Position numbers and translations under genes: made by a program. From positions 620,001-684,000 of the forward strand of contig NC_027861.1 of the NCBI RefSeq assembly GCF_000187245.1: a stretch of 64,000 nucleotides of DNA, read 5' to 3'. Shown here one piece after another: positions 53,311 to 60,222 of the stretch; position 1 is the stretch's first letter, and the number at the start of each line of letters is the position of its first letter. This stretch comes from Ogataea parapolymorpha DL-1 (taxonomy: Eukaryota; Ascomycota; Pichiomycetes; Pichiales; Pichiaceae). The notes under the pieces were generated by a model. The model was not told where the DNA came from and did no database searches. It saw nothing but the letters and a program-made list of their open reading frames with translations.

Positions 53311-53949
53311 CTATTTGACCTTCTTGTCCTTCAGCTTGATGGTTTCGCCGTTCAAATACACTCCCTTACCCTTGTATCTCTCTGGAGGATGCATGTTTCT
53401 CAGACTGGCTGCGAAGAGATTCAGCTGCTGCTTGTCACAGCCTTCCAAAATCAAAAGGGTCTGCGTAGGAGCTGTGACCGTGATGCCGTCAGGAATCGGG
53501 AGTCCCTGCAAATCGCACTTTCCAATCTTCATCTTGACCCACTTGACACCGTCCACATCCTCCAACATGGCACGGTAACCGGTTCCCTGGAGTTTCAGTG
53601 TAGAGGTGTGTCCCTCGGTGACACCAACGACGCCGTTGTTGAGTAGAGCGCGCATGGTTCCCCAGAGCTGTTTCTGGAGCTTGTCTTCTGGCTTTTTCAC
53701 AGAAACGGTAGCCCTGCCTCCAGAGCTTTGCACTTGGACGAACTCTGGCAGCGCAAGATCGATTTTTCCCTTAGGTCCCTTCACCGTGACCACTCTGTCG
53801 AGTCTCAGAGACTTGGCTCCTTTGGGCACGAATTTCGGGACGAGCAGGTCCATGAACTCGAATTCCACCTGTGGCGGTATCACAACGGGCGCCGAGCCGA
53901 TGTGAGAGAGCACGGGTCTGAGGCTGGAGAACCGCCGAACAAAAGACAT
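53311..53949 (-). CDS. MRPL6: Mitochondrial ribosomal protein uL6m
   Basis: Large-subunit mitoribosome protein of the L6 family. The N-terminal MSFVRRFSSLRPVLSHIGSA is a basic presequence. L6 features include VTVKGPKGKIDLALPEFVQV, RALLNNGVVGVTEGHTSTLK, LQGTGYRAMLEDVDG and the C-terminal RNMHPPERYKGKGVYLNGE, which carries the PPxxYKGKGI signature. Its 212 residues match S. cerevisiae Mrpl6 (214). It is divergent from IMP3 across 83 bases, as in S. cerevisiae (YHR147C/YHR148W). Confidence 0.97.
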   Translation of the reverse strand: MSFVRRFSSLRPVLSHIGSAPVVIPPQVEFEFMDLLVPKFVPKGAKSLRLDRVVTVKGPKGKIDLALPEFVQVQSSGGRATVSVKKPEDKLQKQLWGTMRALLNNGVVGVTEGHTSTLKLQGTGYRAMLEDVDGVKWVKMKIGKCDLQGLPIPDGITVTAPTQTLLILEGCDKQQLNLFAASLRNMHPPERYKGKGVYLNGETIKLKDKKVK

Positions 53950-54032
53950 GGTGATAAAATTTGAGTATTTTGGAAACCAGCTTTGTTTGGTGTATGGGTG
54001 AAAAAAAAAATTTAGAGAAAATATATTATATC

Positions 54033-54584
54033 ATGGTCAGGAAGCTAAAGCACCACGAGCAACGTCTGCTCAAAAAGGTCGACTTTTTGGAATGGAAGCA
54101 GGACCAGGGACATAGAGACACGCAGGTGATGCGAACATACCACGTACAGAATAGAGAGGACTACCACAAGTACAATAAGATATGCGGAAACATCAGAAAA
54201 ATTGCACACAAGCTCGCCCTTCTACAGCCCAACGATCCGTTCAGAATCAAGCACGAACAGCTGCTTCTAGACAAGTTGTACGCTATGGGAATTCTGGCGA
54301 CGAAAAGCAAGATATCGGACCTGGAAAACAAGGTGACCGTCAGCTCTTTCTGCAGGAGGCGGATCGGTGTAGTGATGTGCCGGTTCAAGATGGCCGAGAC
54401 CATCTCGGACGCGGTCAAATTTGTGGAGCAGGGCCATGTGCGAGTTGGGCCTGATGTGATCACCGACCCGGCGTTCCTGGTGACGAGAAACATGGAGGAC
54501 TACTTGCAGTGGACGGACAGTTCCAAGATCAAGCACAATGTGCTAAAGTACAAGAACAAGATCGACGATTTCGACCTAAGCTGA
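54033..54584 (+). CDS. IMP3: U3 snoRNP protein Imp3
   Basis: S4-like RNA-binding component of the small-subunit processome that helps U3 snoRNA base-pair with pre-18S rRNA. The protein starts [20 protein letters not shown] and contains the S4 domain [17 protein letters not shown]...[20 protein letters not shown]. Choosing the ATG at 54033 gives 183 residues, the S. cerevisiae length; the frame is open further upstream to 53961, but that part does not resemble the family and would run into the MRPL6 promoter. Confidence 0.97.
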   Translation: MVRKLKHHEQRLLKKVDFLEWKQDQGHRDTQVMRTYHVQNREDYHKYNKICGNIRKIAHKLALLQPNDPFRIKHEQLLLDKLYAMGILATKSKISDLENKVTVSSFCRRRIGVVMCRFKMAETISDAVKFVEQGHVRVGPDVITDPAFLVTRNMEDYLQWTDSSKIKHNVLKYKNKIDDFDLS

Positions 54585-54781
54585 GCTGCACACTGCGTCG
54601 GTCATATTTCAGGATAGATAGATTGGGCTCGCAGCCACAGGAGCTGACCCAAATTGGGAAATTTACATGTAGGGAAAAAAAAGTTAAAAAGGTCTTATAT
54701 AAGACACGGCCTTATCGACAAGGCGTTCGCAGCTTCTTGTCGTTTCAAAAAGTGTAGAACAAGAACGCATTTTCTGGCCAT

Positions 54782-55549
54782 ATGTTGTGGTGTATTTGGC
54801 TAACCTTACTACTGGGCAGTGTGGTTTCTGCGCAGGTGCCGGAGGAGAGCGGCGACTCGGATCAGGCTTTGGCAGAAGAGTTGCTCATCAGTTTCGACTC
54901 GTACGAAAATGACCATATCAACGTATTTCTCAACACCTACACACTGGAGGACAACGACGGGTCCACTACGCAACGACGTGACGTCTTTGGCCGTCTGGAA
55001 ATCATGGTAAAGAAATACGACGGAGACCGCAAGTTGAGCAACATTCTGCACCAGGAGCTTATCTACAATTTAAGTTCGGCAAAAAACCTTCCACAGAGCG
55101 ATTGTGGCTGGTTCCGCAGCAACAGCCGGTCTGTTGACTACGTCCCGATGGAGCCGGTCCAGATCAACAACAAGGTATACGACTACAGGGGTGGCCAGCT
55201 GGTGAACGTGCGGTTGCTCTATTTCCAGCTAGTGCATTTCGGCGTCGAGACGGCGTTCGTGGGACGCAAGTTTCTGGTCGTTGTTAAGTACCTGGAAGAT
55301 GAGATCTTCCTTGTGAGCGATATGGAGCCGGACCACGATGAGAGCAGGGGCTGGACCCAATTTGTGCAGCACAACGAGTATTGGATTATTTCGCTGCTTT
55401 CTGTTCTATTTCTGGTGCTTTCGCTAATCGCCATCTATCTGCTGGTGCTCTTCAACAGTAGACTTGCCGATCGTGCGAGCCGGCGCAAGGGCCGCGACTG
55501 GGCTGAGGACGAGAAAGAGCGACTGATACGCGAACTTTTCAAGAGATGA
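54782..55549 (+). CDS. Uncharacterised type I membrane protein
   Basis: A 255-residue protein I do not recognise. A signal peptide (LWCIWLTLLLGSVVSA) is followed by a lumenal/extracellular domain of about 180 residues that looks beta-rich (HINVFLNTYTLEDNDG, VFGRLEIMVKKYDG, VNVRLLYFQLVHFGVETAFV). It has one predicted N-glycosylation site (NLSS, 96-99) and a single lumenal cysteine at 108. A membrane segment lies at about 202-224 (IISLLSVLFLVLSLIAIYLL), then a 30-residue charged cytosolic tail ending RELFKR with no KKXX or HDEL retrieval signal. An ER or secretory-pathway role is likely from topology only. It stands between IMP3 and HFD1 on the same strand. Confidence 0.75.
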   Translation: MLWCIWLTLLLGSVVSAQVPEESGDSDQALAEELLISFDSYENDHINVFLNTYTLEDNDGSTTQRRDVFGRLEIMVKKYDGDRKLSNILHQELIYNLSSAKNLPQSDCGWFRSNSRSVDYVPMEPVQINNKVYDYRGGQLVNVRLLYFQLVHFGVETAFVGRKFLVVVKYLEDEIFLVSDMEPDHDESRGWTQFVQHNEYWIISLLSVLFLVLSLIAIYLLVLFNSRLADRASRRKGRDWAEDEKERLIRELFKR

Positions 55550-55616
55550 TATGGACCATATATTTTTGATAAGGTAAAATAATGTATGGAGCGAATTTAT
55601 TTTTAATCTTAAAATA

Positions 55617-57113
55617 ATGTCTCTAGTTGCTCTAGGAGAAATTCCCGAGGCCGTGAACAAACTCCGGCTTAATTTCACTGCTCGTCCGCGCAAGTCGCAC
55701 GCCTTTGTAAAGGCGCAGCTGCTCTCCCTAAAAGATGCGCTCCAGAAACACCAGGACAGCATCGTTTTGGCTCTACTCCACGATTTCCACCGTTCGCCCC
55801 AGGAGACGCTGATTGCCGAGTTTGGCCCGCTGCTGGGCGAGCTTGCCTATCTGGCTGGCAACCTCTCGTCGCTGCTTGCTCCGGAAACTCCCGACGCAAT
55901 GCCTGTCGCGTTCAGCGTCGCTTCGTGCAAGATCGAGAAGGAGCCGTTGGGCACAATTCTAGTGATGTCGCCGTTCAATTTCCCGCTGCTGCTTGCCCTG
56001 AGCCCGCTGGCAGGCGCAATTGCAGCCGGCAACAACGTTGTGCTCAAACTGCCGGGCGACAGATGTCCTGAATTCTGCAGAGTGCTGTCTCGTCTTCTCG
56101 CCGAGGCTCTGGATCCGGAAATATTGGTGGTCGTTAGTGGCGGTCTAGAAGAGGCCCAGACGGTGCTTGAGCAGAAATACGACAAGATCGTATTCACGGG
56201 CTCTACCGAGGTGGGGAAGATTGTACACGCCAAGGCGGCCGAGTCGCTGACTCCGACGCTGTTGGAGCTGGGCGGAAAATCGCCAGCATTCATCACCTCC
56301 GGCTGCTCAGACATCCAAACAGCACTTGCCAGACTTTTCTGGGGCAAGTTTTGCAACGCGGGCCAGGTCTGCGTGTCGCCGGACTACCTGCTCGTCCAGG
56401 ACTCCGTGTACGACAAAGTGGTGGCAGAAATGTTGGCTGTGCTACAAAAAACGTACCAGGTCTCAGAAACAACAGATTATACGCATCTGGTCAACAGCAG
56501 CTCATTCAATCGTCTGGTAGGTCTGCTAGAGAAAACACGCGGTAAGCTGCTGTTTGGGGGCGCGCAAGACCCGGAAACAAATTTTCTGGCCCCAACGGTG
56601 GTCACGGACGTCGATTGGGACGACCCGCTGATGGAGTCCGAGATATTTGGCCCTATTTTGCCGGTTCTCAGGTACTCGTCGCTGGAAGAAGCAGTGCAGA
56701 CTATTCAGAAATACCACGACACCCCATTGGCCACGTACATATTTTCTGACAGGCAGGAAGAGGTCCAATTGGTGGACAGGATCCGGTCGGGAGCTCTTTT
56801 GGTCAACGAAACACTGGTGCATGCCGGCATCCATACGTGTCCGTTTGGGGGCGTTGGGACGTCTGGAACAGGCAATTACCACGGAAAGTACTCGATCGAG
56901 GCGTTTACACACAAAAAGGTGGTTTTGAAACAGCCGTATTGGTACGAGGTAGCACTGAAAGACAGATATGCTCCGTACTCCAAAGCCAAGAGTAACTGGC
57001 TGATGTTTGTCTACAGGCTGCCCAGCATCAGAAGGGTGCGCTACAACGAGCTAGCCACGGTGTTGGCTGTTCTGCTTGCCGGGCTCGTTGGCTATTTTAT
57101 AGGAAAGCGGTAG
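55617..57113 (+). CDS. HFD1: Fatty aldehyde dehydrogenase Hfd1
   Basis: NAD-dependent aldehyde dehydrogenase that oxidises hexadecenal from sphingolipid breakdown and 4-hydroxybenzaldehyde for coenzyme Q synthesis in S. cerevisiae. The Rossmann region contains VMSPFNFPLLLALSPLAGAI and IVFTGSTEVGK; the catalytic glutamate is Glu217 in LLELGGKSP and the nucleophile is Cys252 in FCNAGQVCVSPDY. PFGGVGTSGTGNYHGKYSI closes the catalytic domain. The C-terminal segment LATVLAVLLAGLVGYFIGKR is a tail anchor, as in Hfd1 and mammalian ALDH3A2. The protein has 498 residues (532 in S. cerevisiae). HFD1 and MED11 are also neighbours in S. cerevisiae; here their stops are two bases apart. Confidence 0.93.
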   Translation: MSLVALGEIPEAVNKLRLNFTARPRKSHAFVKAQLLSLKDALQKHQDSIVLALLHDFHRSPQETLIAEFGPLLGELAYLAGNLSSLLAPETPDAMPVAFSVASCKIEKEPLGTILVMSPFNFPLLLALSPLAGAIAAGNNVVLKLPGDRCPEFCRVLSRLLAEALDPEILVVVSGGLEEAQTVLEQKYDKIVFTGSTEVGKIVHAKAAESLTPTLLELGGKSPAFITSGCSDIQTALARLFWGKFCNAGQVCVSPDYLLVQDSVYDKVVAEMLAVLQKTYQVSETTDYTHLVNSSSFNRLVGLLEKTRGKLLFGGAQDPETNFLAPTVVTDVDWDDPLMESEIFGPILPVLRYSSLEEAVQTIQKYHDTPLATYIFSDRQEEVQLVDRIRSGALLVNETLVHAGIHTCPFGGVGTSGTGNYHGKYSIEAFTHKKVVLKQPYWYEVALKDRYAPYSKAKSNWLMFVYRLPSIRRVRYNELATVLAVLLAGLVGYFIGKR

Positions 57114-57115
57114 TG

Positions 57116-57592
57116 TCATGTATTTGCGTCGTTCATGTCGATATCGTCTAAGTCGATAGTTTCTGGGACTTTTTTGTCTTCCTGGGGCGATTCCTCAAGC
57201 TTCTCGGGCTCGTCCGGCGGAACCTCGATGCTTTTGAAGTCTGCCAGCTGGTCCAAATACTGTATTTCCTCTCTGAGCTTGGCGTCGTTCACCCAGACAG
57301 ATTTTTTATTTATCTGGACGGGCAAGAGGTCGAGCTCGCCAGTTTGCGACGTGATCTTGTTGTTGATGGTTTTCACCTCTTTGCTTAGACTGACAGCAGC
57401 GTGGCTGAGGTCAGAGTAGAAGCCAGAAGCGGCGGTCTTGAACTCGGCCTCGTTCGCAACACCGGCCTGTTTGTGGCTCTTGAGCAGTTCGAGCGTCGTC
57501 GACAAGTTGTCCAGCATCGACACGAGCCGGACATCGACCTCTTGGAGCGAGTCGAGTCTGGATTGTATGTACGAAACGTCCCTTCCCGACAT
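57116..57592 (-). CDS. MED11: Mediator subunit Med11
   Basis: Head-module subunit that pairs with Med22 in the Mediator four-helix bundle. The helical start YIQSRLDSLQEVDVRLVSML corresponds to YIQERLKSLNDIETQLCSML of yeast Med11, and the following FYSDLSHAAVSLSKEVKTIN matches the second helix. Then come LLPVQINKKSVWVND and a short third helix. The last 40 residues are acidic and probably disordered. Its 158 residues exceed S. cerevisiae Med11 (115) because of this tail. The neighbour HFD1 supports the call. It is divergent from ASC1 across 161 bases. Confidence 0.85.
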   Translation of the reverse strand: MSGRDVSYIQSRLDSLQEVDVRLVSMLDNLSTTLELLKSHKQAGVANEAEFKTAASGFYSDLSHAAVSLSKEVKTINNKITSQTGELDLLPVQINKKSVWVNDAKLREEIQYLDQLADFKSIEVPPDEPEKLEESPQEDKKVPETIDLDDIDMNDANT

Positions 57593-57753
57593 TCACCCGT
57601 GCACCGGTAAGCAGCAACCGCGTACAGATTGATTTTATAATTGATTTTATCGACGTTAGCAGTCACAGATGCACCCTCGCACCTCTGTAGGTGGCCTGGG
57701 GCTAACCTTGAAAAATTGAAAATTTTATATTCAATTCTTCATATAACCACAAT
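57593..57753. promoter_or_regulatory. MED11/ASC1 divergent promoter
   Basis: These 161 bases serve both starts. CACCCGTGCAC at 57594-57604 resembles a Rap1-type site, and a second GCACCCTCGCACC follows at 57671-57683. ASC1 encodes a ribosomal protein, and such sites fit ribosomal-protein gene control; the match is by eye. An AT-rich stretch precedes the ASC1 ATG. Confidence 0.4.
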
Positions 57754-58854
57754 ATGGCTGACGAAGTTGTCGAAGTTCTAGTGCTCAGAGGAACCCTGCA
57801 CGGCCACAACGGATGGGTGACCTCCCTTGCTACCTCTCCAGCTAACCCAGATTTGCTCCTTTCTGCCTCCAGAGACAAGACCCTGATCACCTGGCAATTG
57901 ACTAGAGACGAGAACAACTACGGTGTTGCCAAGAAGGCTCTGAAGGGCCACTCGCACATTGTCCAAGACTGTGCCATCTCTCCAGACGGACTGTACGCCA
58001 TCTCTGCCTCCTGGGACAAGACCTTGAGACTCTGGAAGCTCGATACCGGCGAATCTGTTGTTAGATTTGTTGGACACAAGGGAGACGTTTTGTCTGTTTC
58101 CATTGCCGCCAACTCGAGACAGATTGTGTCTGCCTCCAGAGACAAGACCGTCAAGGTCTGGAACTCTCTTGGTCAATGTATGGCCACCTTGGAGTCCCAC
58201 ACCGACTGGGTCAACGCTGTGAGATTCTCTCCATCTTCTCCAACCGACGAAGCCAAGGCCGCTACTGTTATTTCTGCCGGTTCTGACAAACTTGTTAAGG
58301 TAAGTTGAATATTTTATCACCCGGTGACATGATGTATCACATATTTGCTACTTCAGACGGGCAACCGAATGAGACACAAAAAATATCACCAAGATCTCTG
58401 ATCACCGGGTTTTTCATTGGTTTACTAACTATTCTAGGCTTGGGACTTGAGAGACTACACCCTGGCTGCCGACTTTGTTGGCCACAACGGTTACGTTTCC
58501 TGCATCACCATCTCCCCAGACGGATCTCTGTGTGCTTCTGGTGGAAAGGACGGTGCCATCATCCTGTGGGAGATGAGCTCCAAGAAGAAGACTCTGTACA
58601 CTCTGCAAGCCGGTGACGAGATTAACGCCCTGGCCTTCTCGCCAAACAGATACTGGCTCTGTGTTGCCACTGCCAGCTCCATCAAGATCTACAACCTGCA
58701 GGAGAGAACTTTGAAGGAGGAGCTCAAGCCTGAGGTTGCCGAGGGTAAGACTCCAGAGTGTATTTCCCTTGCTTGGTCCCACGACGGCCAGAACTTGTTC
58801 TCTGGTTACACTGACAATGTGATTAGAGTCTGGCAGGTCATGACCTCGCAGTAA
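57754..58854 (+). CDS. ASC1: RACK1 ortholog Asc1, two exons
   Basis: Seven-bladed WD40 protein of the 40S ribosomal head, a scaffold for signalling and ribosome quality control. Exon 1 is 57754-58299 (182 codons) and exon 2 is 58438-58854 (138 codons plus stop); the reading frame continues from ...SDKLVK into [13 protein letters not shown] without a shift. The sum is 320 residues (319 in S. cerevisiae). WD repeats are evident: [46 protein letters not shown], and the final DNVIRVW. Codon use is strongly biased, as for a ribosomal protein. The intron sits at the place of the yeast ASC1 intron and, as there, hosts a C/D snoRNA. MGR3 converges with 22 bases between stops, matching YMR115W/YMR116C. 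Confidence 0.97.
58300..58437 (+). other. Spliceosomal intron of ASC1
   Basis: The donor is GTAAGT at 58300-58305, the branch site TACTAAC at 58423-58429 and the acceptor TAG at 58435-58437. The branch adenosine (58428) is only nine bases from the final G, with no polypyrimidine tract between them. The intron is 138 bases, of which about 90 are the snoRNA. Confidence 0.95.
58320..58409 (+). ncRNA. SNR24: Box C/D snoRNA snR24 (U24) inside the ASC1 intron
   Basis: The C box ATGATGT is at 58329-58335 and the D box CTGA at 58398-58401. They are enclosed by a perfect terminal stem of eight base pairs (CCCGGTGA at 58320-58327 with TCACCGGG at 58402-58409), extendable by one A-T pair. An internal CAGA D' box is at 58354-58357 and a C'-like ATGAGAC at about 58369-58375. 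The guide segments CATATTTGCTACTT (before D') and TATCACCAAGATCT (before D) match yeast snR24/U24 as I remember it, which directs 2'-O-methylation of 25S rRNA at C1437, C1449 and C1450. The mature ends are probably a few bases inside the stem. Confidence 0.92.
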
Positions 58855-58876
58855 GTAATATAGCAAAGTATATGTT

Positions 58877-60169
58877 TTAGACCTGCTGTAATGGTGTTGG
58901 GAGCAGCGTCTCGTTGTCGATTTTATCGATCACCTGCACCAGCCCGTATTCGGCAGCCACCTCTCGTGCCCGGCTGAAATACGTCTCTGCCTCCTTCTGG
59001 CCCTTATTCAACACCCCCAGCGAATAAAGCGACATCGCCTGACACACATGCGAGTCTTCGTCCTCGCCCTGGTACCGGCTGATGATCGTGCGGTACAGCC
59101 GTGCGCTCATGTCGCGCGCCTTCTGGGCCTCCGTTTTTTCGTGCTCCACAAACATCTGTTTCTCCAGCGTGTCTGTGTTCCCGACCAGCCCAATCCGGGA
59201 GTCGTGCTGCTCGCTCTTGAAGTAGTACGCAGACGCCAGGTTCAGCAGCGCCGTGCTCATCTTGATTGGCTCCAGCCCCGAGATCTTCATGAAAAAAATG
59301 TTCGACTGCAACACTTTCACAGCCACGTCCCCCGGCGCAGTGAACATCGCCAACGTCGCGTACAAATCGCGCGCCCGCACAAGGTCTTCCATGTAGCATG
59401 GCCATTCAATGCTCCATTGGCTCAGGAATTTCTTTGCCTGTGGCAGATGCTGCTCTATAAATTTTTTTTTCGCAGACCACGAGTCTAGCTGCAACACCTC
59501 CAGAATATCGAGCTCGCCGCGAACATGTAGCACTGGGAATTTGGCAACAGTCTGCTGTTCCGCGTAACCCATCCGCTCCCATAATTCCTGCATCACACGC
59601 TTCGTCTGGCCCGCGGGAGCGAGCGTTGCCAATCGCGTGGCCACCACCAGGTCTCGCTGAATCACCTTGTCCTTCCACTCTTCAGGCACCTCATCGTTGA
59701 CCAGCTTGGCAAAAAGAAAGTCGCTAAGACGCTGGTACACCTCGCGCTGTCTGTCCACCATCTGCAGCTTCTCGTACATCTCTGCTATTTTCAAGACTAT
59801 GCCCGTGTACCGTGGATCCAAATTATCCATTTCCTCCTTTCTGCACTGCCTGAGGGCGTCCTGATAGTGTTCCAACGCTTTTAAGTAATCGATGTTCTTG
59901 CTGGTCTCTAGCCACAGACCCTTGCGCAAGTGACGGCTCACCTCTGTACTGAAAGGGTTCCACGGCTGCCAGATGTATAGTATGCCGGAGGTTGCTAAAA
60001 GCACGGCAACTGAGGATGTGATATAGGTCGACCACTTACGTTTTCTTCGCTGCGCCTCCATATGTTCCTTAAACCGCTGCTCCTCTTTCTGTTGTCTGTT
60101 CATGATGCTGCGTGTCTGCACGGCCAATTGGAGCGGCCGTGCGCGGGCGAGGGCACCGTATCGGATCAT
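58877..60169 (-). CDS. MGR3: Mgr3-like adaptor of the mitochondrial i-AAA protease
   Basis: Inner-membrane TPR protein that, with Mgr1, delivers substrates to the Yme1 i-AAA protease. The N-terminus is basic and acid-poor (MIRYGALARARPLQLAVQTR), a matrix presequence, followed by a membrane segment at about residues 47-66 (YITSSVAVLLATSGILYIW). The conserved start of the intermembrane-space domain is visible as RHLRKGLWLETSKNIDYLKA. TPR-like helical repeats follow (ALEHYQDALRQCRKEEMDNL, then IVLKIAEMYEKLQ). It has 430 residues (501 in S. cerevisiae). Its place next to ASC1 is the same in S. cerevisiae. It is divergent from YKU80 across 53 AT-rich bases. Confidence 0.85.
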   Translation of the reverse strand: MIRYGALARARPLQLAVQTRSIMNRQQKEEQRFKEHMEAQRRKRKWSTYITSSVAVLLATSGILYIWQPWNPFSTEVSRHLRKGLWLETSKNIDYLKALEHYQDALRQCRKEEMDNLDPRYTGIVLKIAEMYEKLQMVDRQREVYQRLSDFLFAKLVNDEVPEEWKDKVIQRDLVVATRLATLAPAGQTKRVMQELWERMGYAEQQTVAKFPVLHVRGELDILEVLQLDSWSAKKKFIEQHLPQAKKFLSQWSIEWPCYMEDLVRARDLYATLAMFTAPGDVAVKVLQSNIFFMKISGLEPIKMSTALLNLASAYYFKSEQHDSRIGLVGNTDTLEKQMFVEHEKTEAQKARDMSARLYRTIISRYQGEDEDSHVCQAMSLYSLGVLNKGQKEAETYFSRAREVAAEYGLVQVIDKIDNETLLPTPLQQV

Positions 60170-60222
60170 AAAATATTTTATTTTATCTAATTTATTTAAT
60201 TTATCTTGATTTTTTTATTTTT

